From contig JAAWOG010000005.1 in assembly GCA_022799355.1 (NCBI GenBank), positions 36,404-100,403 on the forward strand: a stretch of DNA of 64,000 bases, written 5' to 3'. Made by a program: the position numbers and the translations under genes. Shown here one piece after another: positions 33,411 through 42,946 of the stretch (position 1 is its first letter; each line of letters begins with the position of its first letter). The notes under the pieces were generated by a model. That model searched no databases and was not told where the DNA came from. It saw nothing but the letters and a program-made list of their open reading frames with translations. This stretch comes from Lachnospiraceae bacterium. Its GTDB lineage: Bacteria; Bacillota; Clostridia; Lachnospirales; Lachnospiraceae.

Positions 33411-34450
33411 AATACTACGAAGAACAGGACAAAAAAAATATTTTAAAAATTCGGGAGATTTTGAGTGAACTGCCCTCTTTCTGTAAATCTTTTTTTTACG
33501 ATATCGCAGACTACACTTCCAGCAGGACAAGGCTTGCCTACGCCTATGACCTGAAAGTGTTTTTTGAATTTCTGCATAAAAACAACGGATACTGCCGGAA
33601 TATGGAGATTACGGAAATCCCTCTGTCGGTGTTGGAGCGTGTGACAAAAGACGATATCATGGAATATTTAGACTATATGACGCTCTATGACAGGGACGGG
33701 CGCGTTATTATGAATAAGGAGCGCGGGAAGGCGCGTAAAATCGCGTCCCTCCGCAGTTTTTACAATTATTTTTTCCGGGCGGAAAAGATTGAAAAAAATC
33801 CGGCGTCCCTGATCCCTCTGCCCAAACAGCATGAAAAAGAGATCATACGGCTTGAGCCCCAGGAAGTGGCTATTTTGCTGGAGCAGGTGGAACGGGGTGA
33901 GAAGCTGACAAAATCCCAGCTTAAGTACCATAAGATCAACAAGATACGCGATATTGCCATTTTAACGCTGCTGCTCGGGACCGGCATCCGTGTTTCGGAA
34001 TGTGTGGGGCTGAATATCAATGATGTGGACTTGGATAACGGCGCCCTTGTTGTACACAGGAAAGGCGGCTACGATGCAACGATCTACTTTGGCTTTGAGG
34101 TGGAGGCGGCCCTGCGGGACTACATGGATAAGCGGGAAGATATGATACCGCTGACAGGCCACGAGGATGCGTTTTTTATCTCCATGCAGAATAAACGGAT
34201 GGGTGTCCGCAGCGTGGAAAATATGGTTAAAAAGTATACTCAGAACGTAACTACCTTAAAGAAGATCACCCCTCACAAACTGCGCAGCACTTACGGTACT
34301 TCCCTGTATAAAGAAACCGGTGATATTTACCTTGTGGCAAGCGTTCTCGGCCACAGTGATGTAAATACCACCAGAAAACACTACGCCGCGATCAGCGACG
34401 AAGAACGTATGAAAGTGACCAATGCGGTCAAACTGCGGAGCAGCGACTGA
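33407..34450 (+). CDS. tyrosine recombinase (XerC/XerD-like)
   Basis: A 347-residue site-specific tyrosine recombinase with an N-terminal SAM-like core-binding domain and a C-terminal catalytic domain. The catalytic set is visible: Arg in GTGIRVSECVGL, Lys in HRKGG, HKLRSTYG (HxxR), LGHSDVNTT and the nucleophile Tyr in RKHYAAIS. It is longer than typical XerC/XerD (~300). It is coupled to ttcA by a four-base overlap rather than being flanked by attachment sites or phage genes, so a housekeeping role such as dimer resolution is more likely than a mobile-element integrase. No dif-like site was identified nearby. Confidence 0.9.
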   Translation: MKYYEEQDKKNILKIREILSELPSFCKSFFYDIADYTSSRTRLAYAYDLKVFFEFLHKNNGYCRNMEITEIPLSVLERVTKDDIMEYLDYMTLYDRDGRVIMNKERGKARKIASLRSFYNYFFRAEKIEKNPASLIPLPKQHEKEIIRLEPQEVAILLEQVERGEKLTKSQLKYHKINKIRDIAILTLLLGTGIRVSECVGLNINDVDLDNGALVVHRKGGYDATIYFGFEVEAALRDYMDKREDMIPLTGHEDAFFISMQNKRMGVRSVENMVKKYTQNVTTLKKITPHKLRSTYGTSLYKETGDIYLVASVLGHSDVNTTRKHYAAISDEERMKVTNAVKLRSSD

Positions 34451-34466
34451 TCCTATTATAAAATAT

Positions 34467-34495
34467 ATCCCCGATCACCACGACCGGGGATTTTA
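34467..34495. terminator. bidirectional terminator between the recombinase and ACT genes
   Basis: ATCCCCG (34467-34473) pairs with CGGGGAT (34485-34491) with A-rich and T-rich flanks on both sides, fitting the convergent genes. Confidence 0.75.
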
Positions 34496-34498
34496 TAT

Positions 34499-34930
34499 TT
34501 ACAATTTACTTATTTCGTCCTGGTCCACCAGCGTGATCCCGTTTTCCGTGAGCACTTCTATCGCTCTCTCATTGTCGTTGACACGGAGGATCATATATGC
34601 CACGTCTTTTTTCCGTGTGGTAAAGGCATAGGAGTATTCCAGGTTGATATCGTTTTCACCGAGCACCGATACCGTGTGGAGAAGGCTGCCCGGTTTATCC
34701 GGAATCTCTACCGCCAGTACTTTTGTGACGGAGCAGACATAACCGGCTTCCTTCATTGTACAGATGGTATGATAGACGTCATCCACGATAATGCGCAGAA
34801 TGCCGAAGTCCGGCGTCTCCGCTATGCACATTGCCCTCATATCGATATTGTTTTCGGAGAGCACTTTTGTAAACTCCGCAAGTCCCCCCGGTCTGTTTTC
34901 GAGAAATACAGAAATCTGTTTTACGGTCAT
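34499..34930 (-). CDS. tandem ACT-domain protein
   Basis: A 143-residue protein made of two ACT domains, opening VKQISVFLENRPGGLAEFTKVL and, in the second half, VLAVEIPDKPGSLLHTVSVL. ACT domains bind amino acids as effectors. Proteins of this exact type are commonly paired with phenylacetate-CoA ligase homologues, as here (122 bases downstream of it). A regulatory role for aromatic or branched amino-acid metabolism is inferred. Confidence 0.88.
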   Translation of the reverse strand: MTVKQISVFLENRPGGLAEFTKVLSENNIDMRAMCIAETPDFGILRIIVDDVYHTICTMKEAGYVCSVTKVLAVEIPDKPGSLLHTVSVLGENDINLEYSYAFTTRKKDVAYMILRVNDNERAIEVLTENGITLVDQDEISKL

Positions 34931-35051
34931 AATGCTGTTCCCCTTTCTTTTTTATATATACCGGCAGGCAATATAATTTTCATATTGCGCCGCCTCATAG
35001 AGCGCTGCCGTTTCAGCTCACAGAAACATATCATCACATATGGCATCACGC

Positions 35052-36356
35052 TTATGAATATAAATTCCGCCTGTCGATGATCCGGACGGCTTTCCCTTCG
35101 CTTCTTGCTATGGACTTGGGCGCTACCAGCTTTACTTTCGCGTAGATTCCCAGCATGGATTTCAACGCGTTTACCAGTTCCTTCTCTTTTTTGCTGATGA
35201 CGCTGACGGAGTCCGAGAACATTTCCGTTGTCATCTCCACCTGTACTTCCAGTGTATCGCTGTTGTTGACACGGTCCACGATAATCTGATAGTTTGCCGC
35301 ATACCCTCCGTTTAAGAGCACGGTCTCGATCTGAGACGGGAATACGTTGACACCCTTGATGATCAGCATATCGTCGCTCCTGCCCATAGGTTTTGTCATC
35401 TTCACATGAGTTCTGCCGCAGGAACATTTCTCTCTGGTCAATACACAGATATCTCTTGTGCGATACCGAAGCAGAGGAAAAGCTTCTTTGGTAATGCTTG
35501 TAAATACAAGTTCTCCCTTCTCACCCTCGGGCAGTACCTCTCCCGTTTTGGGATTGATGATCTCCGCAATAAAATGATCTTCGTTGACATGCATACCCGT
35601 CTGGGCGCTGCACTCAAAAGATACGCCGGGACCGGAGATTTCGGTGAGCCCGTAGATATCGTAGGCTTTGATCCCTAAGGATTTTTCGATATCCCGGCGC
35701 ATCTCCTCGGTCCAGGCTTCGGCGCCGAAAATACCTGCTTTTAATTTGATCTTATCCTTCAGGCCTCTCTCGTTTATGGTCTCCCCCAGATACGCCGCGT
35801 AGGAAGGCGTACAGCACAGGATCGTGGAACCGAGATCACACATAAACTGAATCTGCCGGTCCGTATTGCCAGAGGACATGGGGAGCGTTAAAGAGCCCAC
35901 CTTGTGGGAGCCGCCGTTTAAGCCGGGACCGCCGGTAAAGAGACCGTAGCCATAGGAAACATGCACCACATCCTCGTTTGTACCGCCCGCCGCCATAATC
36001 GCTCTGGCACAGCATTCCTCCCAAAGATCAAGGTCATGCTGGGTATAAAACGCCACAACGCGCCTGCCGGTGGTACCGCTGGTGGACTGAATGCGCACAC
36101 AGTCCTTTAAGGGTTTTGCCATCAGGCCGTAGGGATAGGCATCCCGCAGGTCATCCTTTGTCAGAAACGGCAGTTTATGCAAATCTTCCACGGACCGGAT
36201 ATCTTCCGGTACGACGCCCGCCTCTTCCATTTTCTTTCTGTAGTAAGGCACGTTGTCATACACATGCTTTACCTGTTTCACAAGTCGTTCGTTCTGCAGC
36301 TTCAAAATCTCTTCCCGGGAAGCGCATTCGATTTCAGGTTGATAATAATGCTCCAT
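35052..36356 (-). CDS. paaK: phenylacetate-CoA ligase family protein
   Basis: An AMP-forming ligase of 434 residues. Motifs: the P-loop-like STSGTTGRRV, the adenylation motif YDIYGLTEISGPGVSFEC, and RYRTRDICVLTREKCSCGRTH with the C-terminal lid (RSDDMLIIKGVNVFPSQIE). In gut anaerobes these enzymes are found beside ACT proteins or indolepyruvate oxidoreductases and may activate aryl acids from amino-acid fermentation; true phenylacetate catabolism genes are not seen here. AGGAGG precedes the ATG. Confidence 0.92.
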   Translation of the reverse strand: MEHYYQPEIECASREEILKLQNERLVKQVKHVYDNVPYYRKKMEEAGVVPEDIRSVEDLHKLPFLTKDDLRDAYPYGLMAKPLKDCVRIQSTSGTTGRRVVAFYTQHDLDLWEECCARAIMAAGGTNEDVVHVSYGYGLFTGGPGLNGGSHKVGSLTLPMSSGNTDRQIQFMCDLGSTILCCTPSYAAYLGETINERGLKDKIKLKAGIFGAEAWTEEMRRDIEKSLGIKAYDIYGLTEISGPGVSFECSAQTGMHVNEDHFIAEIINPKTGEVLPEGEKGELVFTSITKEAFPLLRYRTRDICVLTREKCSCGRTHVKMTKPMGRSDDMLIIKGVNVFPSQIETVLLNGGYAANYQIIVDRVNNSDTLEVQVEMTTEMFSDSVSVISKKEKELVNALKSMLGIYAKVKLVAPKSIARSEGKAVRIIDRRNLYS

Positions 36357-36405
36357 TTCTCTGATCCTCCTGCTGTATAAGTGTCATTTATCATATGGTC
36401 GGTTA

Positions 36406-36759
36406 TCATTTTGGCGAAAGATATTTCTTCTGGGCATTCATGGATATCTTGCAGTAGACAACGATGATAGCCAGAAAAACCACGCACATGATAATGCCGA
36501 AATAGGGAAGGTCCCAGTACATCTCATTCATATAATCCAGCACGCCGCTGAGTATGACAAGGACTCCCATAATAACGGATTTCATATACATATAATCGAT
36601 AAATCCTTTCGGATCTTTTGCCTTTTTGACATCGTATCCCTTTCCGATAATGGCGGAACTGGAAATCTCACCGGTGCGCTTCATCTGTACCGATACATAA
36701 ATCAGGTAGGCACCGCTGATCATTATGATGATGTCCATAAATCCCATTGTACTGTTCAT
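36406..36759 (-). CDS. small membrane protein of unknown function (3 helices)
   Basis: A 117-residue protein with an N-terminal helix (MDIIIMISGAYLIYVSVQM), two more helices (VIMGVLVILSGVLDYM and GIIMCVVFLAIIVVYCKIS) and a charged loop with GKGYDVKKAKDPKGF. AAAGGA precedes the ATG. It lies between threonine synthase and the ligase, in the same direction; I do not recognise a named family. Confidence 0.7.
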   Translation of the reverse strand: MNSTMGFMDIIIMISGAYLIYVSVQMKRTGEISSSAIIGKGYDVKKAKDPKGFIDYMYMKSVIMGVLVILSGVLDYMNEMYWDLPYFGIIMCVVFLAIIVVYCKISMNAQKKYLSPK

Positions 36760-36803
36760 GTTTTTTATCCTTTCTCATTCGCTTCCGCTTTTTATCCGGG
36801 CGG

Positions 36804-38288
36804 TCAGATACCAAGGTATCTCTTTACCACATCCGCCATCTCCTCTTTCTCACAGACCGTATCGTGCAGAAGGGGCGCCCTGCGGATGCCTTCCACCGCC
36901 TCGGGAATGCTCACGCCGGAGAGTTCACGGAGCCGGTCCGCAAGTACAAAGTCGTCCGGCTCGCCCCCGTCTTTGCCAAGAGCCTTCATAACGCTTCTGG
37001 TAAACTTGTAGGGACTTGCGGTGGAGGCGATGATGGTCTTTGTCTCATCCGCCGTCTCTTCCTTATATTTTTTGTAAACGCAGGCGGCAACCGCGGTATG
37101 GGGATCTATCACATAGCCGCAGTCCTGATAAAGGGAAGCGATCATGTCCGCGGTTTCCGCCTCATCCGCATACCCGCCGTAGAAATCCTGCAGCTTTTCC
37201 TGCATGTTTACCGTAATTTCGTATTTTCCCGACGTGGAAAGCTGTGTCATCAGCTCTTTATTCTTTTCCGCGTCGCACTCCGCGATCAGGTAGATCAGGC
37301 GCTCTAAGTTACTGGAAATCAAAATATCCATGGAGGGCGAACTGGTCAGCACGAAACTCCTGTTCCGGTCGTAGGTGCCTGTCCGGAAAAAGTCAAACAG
37401 CACCCTGTTTTCGTTGGATGCGCAGATCAGCTTCGCAATCGGAAGCCCCATATTCTTCGCAAAATAAGCGGCAAGGATATTACCGAAATTTCCGGTAGGC
37501 ACCACCACGTTTACGGGTTCTTTGTCGGATAATTTCCCCTCCTTCAGAAGCTTCACATAGGAATATACATAATATACCACCTGCGGCACAAGCCTTCCGA
37601 TGTTGATGGAATTTGCGGAGGAGAACTGATGCCCGTTTTCCGCCATCAGTTTTGAGAGTTCCTGATCGCCGAATATTTTTTTCACACCGTTTTGGGCATC
37701 GTCAAAATTTCCGTGAATGCCGACCACCAGGGTATTATCCCCCTTCTGGGTGAGCATCTGCTTTTCCTGGATCGGGCTGACGCCGTTTTTGGGGTAAAAG
37801 ACGATGATTTTGGTTCCTTTCACATCGGCAAACCCTGCGAGCGCCGCCTTTCCGGTATCGCCGGAAGTGGCTGTCAGGATCACGATATCGTTTTGAATCT
37901 GATTTTTTTTCGCCGCTGTGATCATCAGGTGCGGCAGGATCGAGAGCGCCATATCCTTAAAGGCAATGGTGGCGCCGTGGAATAGTTCCAGATAATATGC
38001 GCCGTCCGCATAGACAAGGGGCGCGATCACTTCCGTGTCAAATTTGGCATCATAGGCGTTTTTGATGCAGTGTTTCAGCTCCTCTTCCGTATAATCCGAA
38101 AGAAACGGCTTCATCACTTCATAAGCCACATCCTGATAGGACATTTCCGCAAGTTCCCTCAGGCTTTTTGTCAGCGGGGGGATATGGTCGGGAAAGAAAA
38201 GCCCGCCGTCCTCCGCAAGCCCTTTTAAAACAGCTTCGGAAGCCGATACCGGACTGCCGCCGCCTCTTGTACTGAAATATTTTACCAT
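36804..38288 (-). CDS. thrC: threonine synthase
   Basis: ThrC converts O-phosphohomoserine to threonine with PLP. The 494-residue length marks the long (class II, E. coli/yeast) type. The protein opens KYFSTRGGGSPVSASEAVLKG, the PLP lysine lies in GATIAFKDMALSI, ILTATSGDTGKAAL binds the phosphate, and VVPTGNFGNILAAY is conserved. GGAGG precedes the ATG. A possible promoter (AGTAAA/AGTATA on the plus strand at 38399-38404 and 38375-38380, 18-base spacing) and a GC-rich hairpin leader precede it. Confidence 0.95.
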   Translation of the reverse strand: MVKYFSTRGGGSPVSASEAVLKGLAEDGGLFFPDHIPPLTKSLRELAEMSYQDVAYEVMKPFLSDYTEEELKHCIKNAYDAKFDTEVIAPLVYADGAYYLELFHGATIAFKDMALSILPHLMITAAKKNQIQNDIVILTATSGDTGKAALAGFADVKGTKIIVFYPKNGVSPIQEKQMLTQKGDNTLVVGIHGNFDDAQNGVKKIFGDQELSKLMAENGHQFSSANSINIGRLVPQVVYYVYSYVKLLKEGKLSDKEPVNVVVPTGNFGNILAAYFAKNMGLPIAKLICASNENRVLFDFFRTGTYDRNRSFVLTSSPSMDILISSNLERLIYLIAECDAEKNKELMTQLSTSGKYEITVNMQEKLQDFYGGYADEAETADMIASLYQDCGYVIDPHTAVAACVYKKYKEETADETKTIIASTASPYKFTRSVMKALGKDGGEPDDFVLADRLRELSGVSIPEAVEGIRRAPLLHDTVCEKEEMADVVKRYLGI

Positions 38289-38409
38289 TTGTAGTCCTCC
38301 GGTTTTACTCTGCCTTTACCGCCGCCTCTGTCTTTCAGATCCGGAGCGGCGCAGGCAGAAAATGATTCTTTAAAAGTATACCATATAACTCAGCTTTCAG
38401 TAAATAAAT

Positions 38410-39048
38410 TTATGAGAAAAATTCATGCCGCCCATGGGTAAAAAGAAACGTACATTTTCTGTCAAACCAGCTCATATATTTTCCGTTGGCGGCACGCCTG
38501 TTGACAAAATAGAGCGCTCCCTGGGATTCGTCCGCGCCGCGGAGCACCTTTTCCACCGCCTCTCTCGTCTGGGCGGAGACTTTCACGCGGTAGTACCTGC
38601 CGTTTGCCACCGGGGAAAACTGATAGATACCGCCGCCTTTCTGAAAGACGACGCCCTTGACGGTATTGGGGAAACGGCTGCTCTCCACCCGGTTCAGCAC
38701 CACGTTTGCCACCAGCATCCGCCCTTTTTCGTCCTCGTTTCCGGCTTCCGCCTCCACAATACGGCAAAGTATCTCCGTGCTTTCCTCATCCAGAAAGACC
38801 GCGTTCTCATTGACAAGCACATCATAGCTTACGATCCTCTTCGGTGATGAGATATTTTGTATCAGCTCCCGGAAACGGGAAACCTCCTGTATGTCCTCCT
38901 CTCGCAGTTTTGTCCGGGCCTCGTCCAGTGTCATCGAAAAAACCTCCCCGGAAACTTTCCGGTCTAATTCCATCTCTTTTGCATGAATTGTACACATGCC
39001 CGTAGCCAGCATAAACAGACATAATATCATCGCGCAATTTTTATACAT
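38410..39048 (-). CDS. SleB-like cell wall hydrolase
   Basis: A 212-residue exported protein with a signal peptide (MILCLFMLATGMCTIHA) and a C-terminal Hydrolase_2 (SleB/CwlJ) domain: CRIVEAEAGNEDEKGRMLVA with the catalytic-type Glu, NVVLNRVESSRFPNTVKGVV, YQFSPVANG and LYFVN. SleB proteins are lytic transglycosylases of the spore cortex; similar short homologues in Clostridia act in sporulation or vegetative wall turnover. It lacks the N-terminal PG-binding domain of SleB. GGAGG precedes the ATG. Confidence 0.88.
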   Translation of the reverse strand: MYKNCAMILCLFMLATGMCTIHAKEMELDRKVSGEVFSMTLDEARTKLREEDIQEVSRFRELIQNISSPKRIVSYDVLVNENAVFLDEESTEILCRIVEAEAGNEDEKGRMLVANVVLNRVESSRFPNTVKGVVFQKGGGIYQFSPVANGRYYRVKVSAQTREAVEKVLRGADESQGALYFVNRRAANGKYMSWFDRKCTFLFTHGRHEFFS

Positions 39049-39345
39049 TCCGTAATATCCTCCATTTTTTTACCGGGAAAGCCGTTTCACATACGGCATC
39101 CCGCTTCTTTTTTATGTACTGCCCTTATCATTCTATGCGGGAGTTGTCCGGGACATGCCTGAAAATCGGAATGTTTTATCCCCCTTTTCGACAAAGCCCG
39201 CACGGTTCCTCTTCGGCATTACGGAATTTGTTTCCGGTAATTATGGAATTGTGTTTCTGCCGAAAGTGGATTATAATGGGACTGTCCGGGAAACCAAACT
39301 TATTTCGATTAAGACATCCATTTGACTGGGAGGGAGGCTTTGCCC
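39049..39345 (+). promoter_or_regulatory. divergent intergenic region with YitT-gene promoter
   Basis: TTGTGT (39249-39254) and TATAAT (39272-39277) are 17 bases apart and direct transcription toward the YitT gene, giving a leader of about 65 bases. The rest of this 297-base region shows no gene. Confidence 0.6.
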
Positions 39346-40287
39346 ATGAAAAAAAGTCCTGTAAAGGCTGTCCTTAAAAAAATCAAAGACCACCTTCTGG
39401 TCGTCCTTTATTCGCTGAACGCCATGAATTTCCTGTTTCTGACAGTCGCAGGCATTATCAACGCTTTCGGCGTAGTCATGTTCCTTGCGCCGGTAAAGCT
39501 TTTTGACAGCGGCATATCCGGGACGTCCATGCTGATCTCCCAGCAGACGCCCGCCTGGTGCTCTCTCTCACTGATTCTGATTCTGCTCAATATTCCGATT
39601 TTCCTGTTCGGGCTGAAAAAGCAGGGGGCGGCGTTTACCGTCTATTCCATCTATACGGTGTCAGTCTACTCCGTGACCGCATGGATCATTACGGATATTC
39701 TGCCGGTGGATGTGACCATCGCTTCGCCCCTTGCGGAGACAGATCTGTTTTTATGCGCTATTTTCGGCGGCATCATCTCCGGCTGCGGCAGCGGGCTTAC
39801 GGTGCGCTTTGGCGGCGCTATAGACGGCATCGATGTCCTCGGCGTAATGTTTGCAAAACGCCTCAGCTTAAGCCTTGGAAGTTTTGTGATGATCTACAAT
39901 GTTGTGCTATATATCATATGTGGTATCGTATTGGGGAGCTGGGTGCTGCCTCTTTATTCCATTGTGACCTATGCCGCGGCGTCCAAAACCGTGGATTTCT
40001 TTGTGGAAGGATTTGACCGCTCCAAGGCGGCGTTTATCATTACCACACGGCAGGAAATGGTCTGTAAGGCGCTTTCCGAAACTTTTGAGAACGGGATGAC
40101 GATCATCGATGCAAAGGGGTATTATTCCAATTCCGACAAGACGCTGATCTATTTTGTCGTGAATCGTTTTCAGGTGGGGAAGATGAAGAATCTGGTACAT
40201 AAGATCGATCCGAAGGCTTATATTGCCATCAATGAGGTGGCGGATATATTCCCTGCCAATTTAGAACACAATCAGCAGGGAATATAA
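39346..40287 (+). CDS. YitT family membrane protein
   Basis: A 313-residue protein with an N-terminal membrane part of five to six helices (FLTVAGIINAFGVVMFLAPVK onward; GGIISGCGSGLTVRFGGAI; GSFVMIYNVVLYIICGIVLG) and a C-terminal soluble DUF2179 domain (SKAAFIITTRQEMVCKAL to VADIFPANLE). The transported substrate is unknown. ATG 39346 follows GGGAGGGAGG with an 8-base spacer; an upstream TTG at 39322 overlaps that site and is rejected. Confidence 0.92.
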   Translation: MKKSPVKAVLKKIKDHLLVVLYSLNAMNFLFLTVAGIINAFGVVMFLAPVKLFDSGISGTSMLISQQTPAWCSLSLILILLNIPIFLFGLKKQGAAFTVYSIYTVSVYSVTAWIITDILPVDVTIASPLAETDLFLCAIFGGIISGCGSGLTVRFGGAIDGIDVLGVMFAKRLSLSLGSFVMIYNVVLYIICGIVLGSWVLPLYSIVTYAAASKTVDFFVEGFDRSKAAFIITTRQEMVCKALSETFENGMTIIDAKGYYSNSDKTLIYFVVNRFQVGKMKNLVHKIDPKAYIAINEVADIFPANLEHNQQGI

Positions 40288-40293
40288 ACCGGA

Positions 40294-41871
40294 TTATAAT
40301 ATATTGGGGAACTGATAGTTGTACACGCCGTTATATTTGTCTCCGATCTGGAAGGAGGCAAATATGCTCTCCATCTTCTCCTGCATTTTTGCCATATCGA
40401 TATCAAATCCCTGATCCTCCACGTCGAAACTGCCCCCCTTGAATGTGAAAGAGGCCGAAAAGCGTGGGATATTTTCCATACCATAGGACTGCTTAAAGCT
40501 GATGATATTGTGAAGGCTCTCCCTGATCGTTTCTATTTTGGTATTATTCTTTGTTTTATTGACCAGATCAGCCACATTACCCGGCAGCCCTCCGATTTTC
40601 CCGTCCGCGGTAAAATACAGTTGTTCCAAAGAAATCTCTTCTCCGGCAGCTTTCGATAAAAACCGCTCTGCTTCCTGGACATCCACCACAAACTGATAAA
40701 TGTCCGCAGGCAGGTCCGTCAGGCTCTCCGCGATCCCGGTATAATAGTGATAGAGCCTGTCAGCATAGCGTTCGGAAATAAGCTTTTCCACCCGGCTTCG
40801 TATGTTTTCATCATCGATACCGGAAACGGACACTCCGCCATCCGGGGCGATACTTACCTTCATGCCTTCCAGATCATCAGAAGTAATTTCCGTATCGGTA
40901 TCCGAAAGGTCCTTATTTAAATCCGAGAGAAAGTCCGCGGATACCTCATTCTGCAGTTCGTTTTTCCGCACGGCTTCTTCATAGTCCCGGAGATTGGCAT
41001 ATATTTTCACATATGCCTCCTCGGCTTTTGTCAGCTCCCTTCCGTCCGCCATATCCTGCATAAGTTCGGAGAGAGACTTATCACCCGTATATTTTAATTC
41101 TTCCGGAAGGCTCTCATACTGCTTTTTGTGCAGCGCATCCAGTTCCCGGACATACTGCTTTTCCATCTCTTTGAGCACCCGGTTATATTCCGCAAGGCTC
41201 TCTTTGGCGCTCTCCTTTTGTGTGGAAGAATCGTTATGATATTTTATATAGGCGTCCCGGACGGCATCGGTTTTGTAACTCTCCTTATTCTCGGACATCC
41301 GGAAGCTGATCCGATAAGAATCATCGGGATCTACGGACTCTTTGTTTTTGTTTTCGACTTTGAGGCAGTATCTGTTCGTTTTTGTATCCCAGTTCGGAAT
41401 ATGCAGTGTCTTTTTTCCGTTCTCATCCCATTCGGCCCTTCCTACCTGATTGCCATACTGGTCGTACAGCGTCAGGTCATAATCGCAGCCATCGGGCAGT
41501 TCCATCGATACGGCAATATCAAAATAATTCTGAAGAGTGCGGTTATAGGGAATGGAAAACTGATAAAAGTCCACATCGCTCTCACTGTCCAGATTTCCTT
41601 TCAGGCAGCTCGTCTCATCTTTGATCAGAAAGCTTACGTCAAAATAGGCGTTTACATCTCGTCCCTTCTCCACCTCATAAACGGCATGGTTCCGCCAGGA
41701 GTTGTTCGTATTCAGACCGCTGTTGTTTTCAAAAAGGTCCGTTCCTTTGATCTCGCCGCTTTGTGTGCGCAGCCCATTGGGACAGGCTCTTTTCAGGAAA
41801 GCTGTTACTTCTGCGTTGGTCTGCAGAAAGATGGGTTTTTGTCTTAAAAGAACAGGGGTACTTGTGCTCAT
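40294..41871 (-). CDS. unknown protein with PPC-like domain (third gene of an unknown trio)
   Basis: A 525-residue protein with no signal peptide or membrane helix. Residues ~90-195 resemble a bacterial pre-peptidase C-terminal (PPC) beta-sandwich: DSESDVDFYQFSIP, DGCDYDLTLYDQYGNQVG and NRYCLKVENKN are in the expected order. PPC domains are usually on secreted enzymes, which makes the missing signal odd. The rest is mostly charged and helical, with a KAEEAYVKIYANLRDYEE coiled section. ATG 41871 overlaps the previous stop as ATGA and has GGGAGGAG upstream; the longer frame to 41922 lies inside the neighbour. I do not recognise the full-length family. Confidence 0.7.
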   Translation of the reverse strand: MSTSTPVLLRQKPIFLQTNAEVTAFLKRACPNGLRTQSGEIKGTDLFENNSGLNTNNSWRNHAVYEVEKGRDVNAYFDVSFLIKDETSCLKGNLDSESDVDFYQFSIPYNRTLQNYFDIAVSMELPDGCDYDLTLYDQYGNQVGRAEWDENGKKTLHIPNWDTKTNRYCLKVENKNKESVDPDDSYRISFRMSENKESYKTDAVRDAYIKYHNDSSTQKESAKESLAEYNRVLKEMEKQYVRELDALHKKQYESLPEELKYTGDKSLSELMQDMADGRELTKAEEAYVKIYANLRDYEEAVRKNELQNEVSADFLSDLNKDLSDTDTEITSDDLEGMKVSIAPDGGVSVSGIDDENIRSRVEKLISERYADRLYHYYTGIAESLTDLPADIYQFVVDVQEAERFLSKAAGEEISLEQLYFTADGKIGGLPGNVADLVNKTKNNTKIETIRESLHNIISFKQSYGMENIPRFSASFTFKGGSFDVEDQGFDIDMAKMQEKMESIFASFQIGDKYNGVYNYQFPNIL

Positions 41872-42911
41872 AAAACAGCTCCTCCCTTCCGGCTGCAGTA
41901 TTTCAAAAGGCTCTCTATCCATTTGCCGCAGGACAAATAGGAATCCCAGCTTCCCGTCATCTTCTTTTCATTCATGATTTCTCTGGCATAGGCCAGATAA
42001 TTCATTTTATCAAAATAACTTCCCGCACCCGCTTTATCTCTTGCCATCACGGCATGCATATAGTCGGAAGGTGATGTATGTCCTGTTTCCACATTCAGCA
42101 CCATCAGTTCGTTGTAGCTGCAATGATTCGGATCGATCTCTCCTGCGTTCACCTCCATCTCAAAGGGATTGCCGGCGGCATCGAGCCCTTTGAGCAGATA
42201 TACGGGATTCTCCTTCGTATAGTTTTCCGACCGGTAGATGTTGACGGATTCTCCGGTCTGGGGGCTTGCATAGGACATCAGCGCATCAGAACATAGCAGG
42301 ACTTCCTGATCCCCGGCGCGAACGCATTTCATTACGCCGCCTGCGGAATCCTTCCCTGCTGTCTGAGTCGTATCTCCCAGATTTTTCAAAAAGGCTTGAT
42401 AAAATGCCCTCTCTTTCATCCGCTGACGCTGTACTTCAATGCTGTTATTGTGATCAGGGGAACGCGGGTACTCCAAGTCGTGTAACGCCTCTTTTGCGGC
42501 ACGGATCGCGGAAGATACGCTGTTTCCGAGAATATCGTTTGTATCCCCGCTGCCTGTCAGGCTCCTTTTTAACCGCTGCGTCATCATCTGGGAGATATGC
42601 GTTATCATCCCGTCAGATCCGATGCCCAATCCGTTGACGCCGGTTTCTTTTGCGGCATCCATCCATGCCCGTTTCACTTCCTCCGGCGCTTTAGAGCCAA
42701 CAGATGCAAAGGCTTTTTCCGCATATTCCGTTTCTTTGCTTCCGGCTGCATACCGTGTGACTTTTTCCGTTACTTTCCGCATGAAATTTTCTTCATTTTC
42801 AGAAACGTTTTTTGCCCTTTGTCCCGTTTCATATCCGACATACATGCCCGGTGCCATTTGGTTTACATAAGGACTTCCGGCAAAACGAGTCTGTGTATTA
42901 TTTATACTCAT
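41868..42911 (-). CDS. unknown protein (second gene of the trio)
   Basis: A 347-residue soluble protein. The N-terminus is short, polar and disordered-looking (MSINNTQTRFAGSPYVNQ), followed by a helical region with EVKRAWMDAAKETGVNG and ISQMMTQRLKRSL, then a beta-rich middle (GVMKCVRAGDQEVLLCSD) and a C-terminal EKKMTGSWDSYLSCGKWIESLL. There are several Cys. No signal peptide, membrane helix or known motif is visible. It resembles uncharacterised Clostridia proteins that occur in groups (DUF3879/DUF4885/DUF6033-like), but I cannot verify this. It lies 35 bases after the first trio gene and is coupled to the third. Confidence 0.7.
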   Translation of the reverse strand: MSINNTQTRFAGSPYVNQMAPGMYVGYETGQRAKNVSENEENFMRKVTEKVTRYAAGSKETEYAEKAFASVGSKAPEEVKRAWMDAAKETGVNGLGIGSDGMITHISQMMTQRLKRSLTGSGDTNDILGNSVSSAIRAAKEALHDLEYPRSPDHNNSIEVQRQRMKERAFYQAFLKNLGDTTQTAGKDSAGGVMKCVRAGDQEVLLCSDALMSYASPQTGESVNIYRSENYTKENPVYLLKGLDAAGNPFEMEVNAGEIDPNHCSYNELMVLNVETGHTSPSDYMHAVMARDKAGAGSYFDKMNYLAYAREIMNEKKMTGSWDSYLSCGKWIESLLKYCSRKGGAVL

Positions 42912-42946
42912 TATTATATTCTCCTATTCTGACAATATATATCCTT

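Noticed and set aside
33407..34450. Tyrosine recombinase as integrase of a mobile element
   Set aside because: No tRNA gene, att repeats, excisionase or cargo genes nearby; it is translationally coupled to a tRNA-modification gene.
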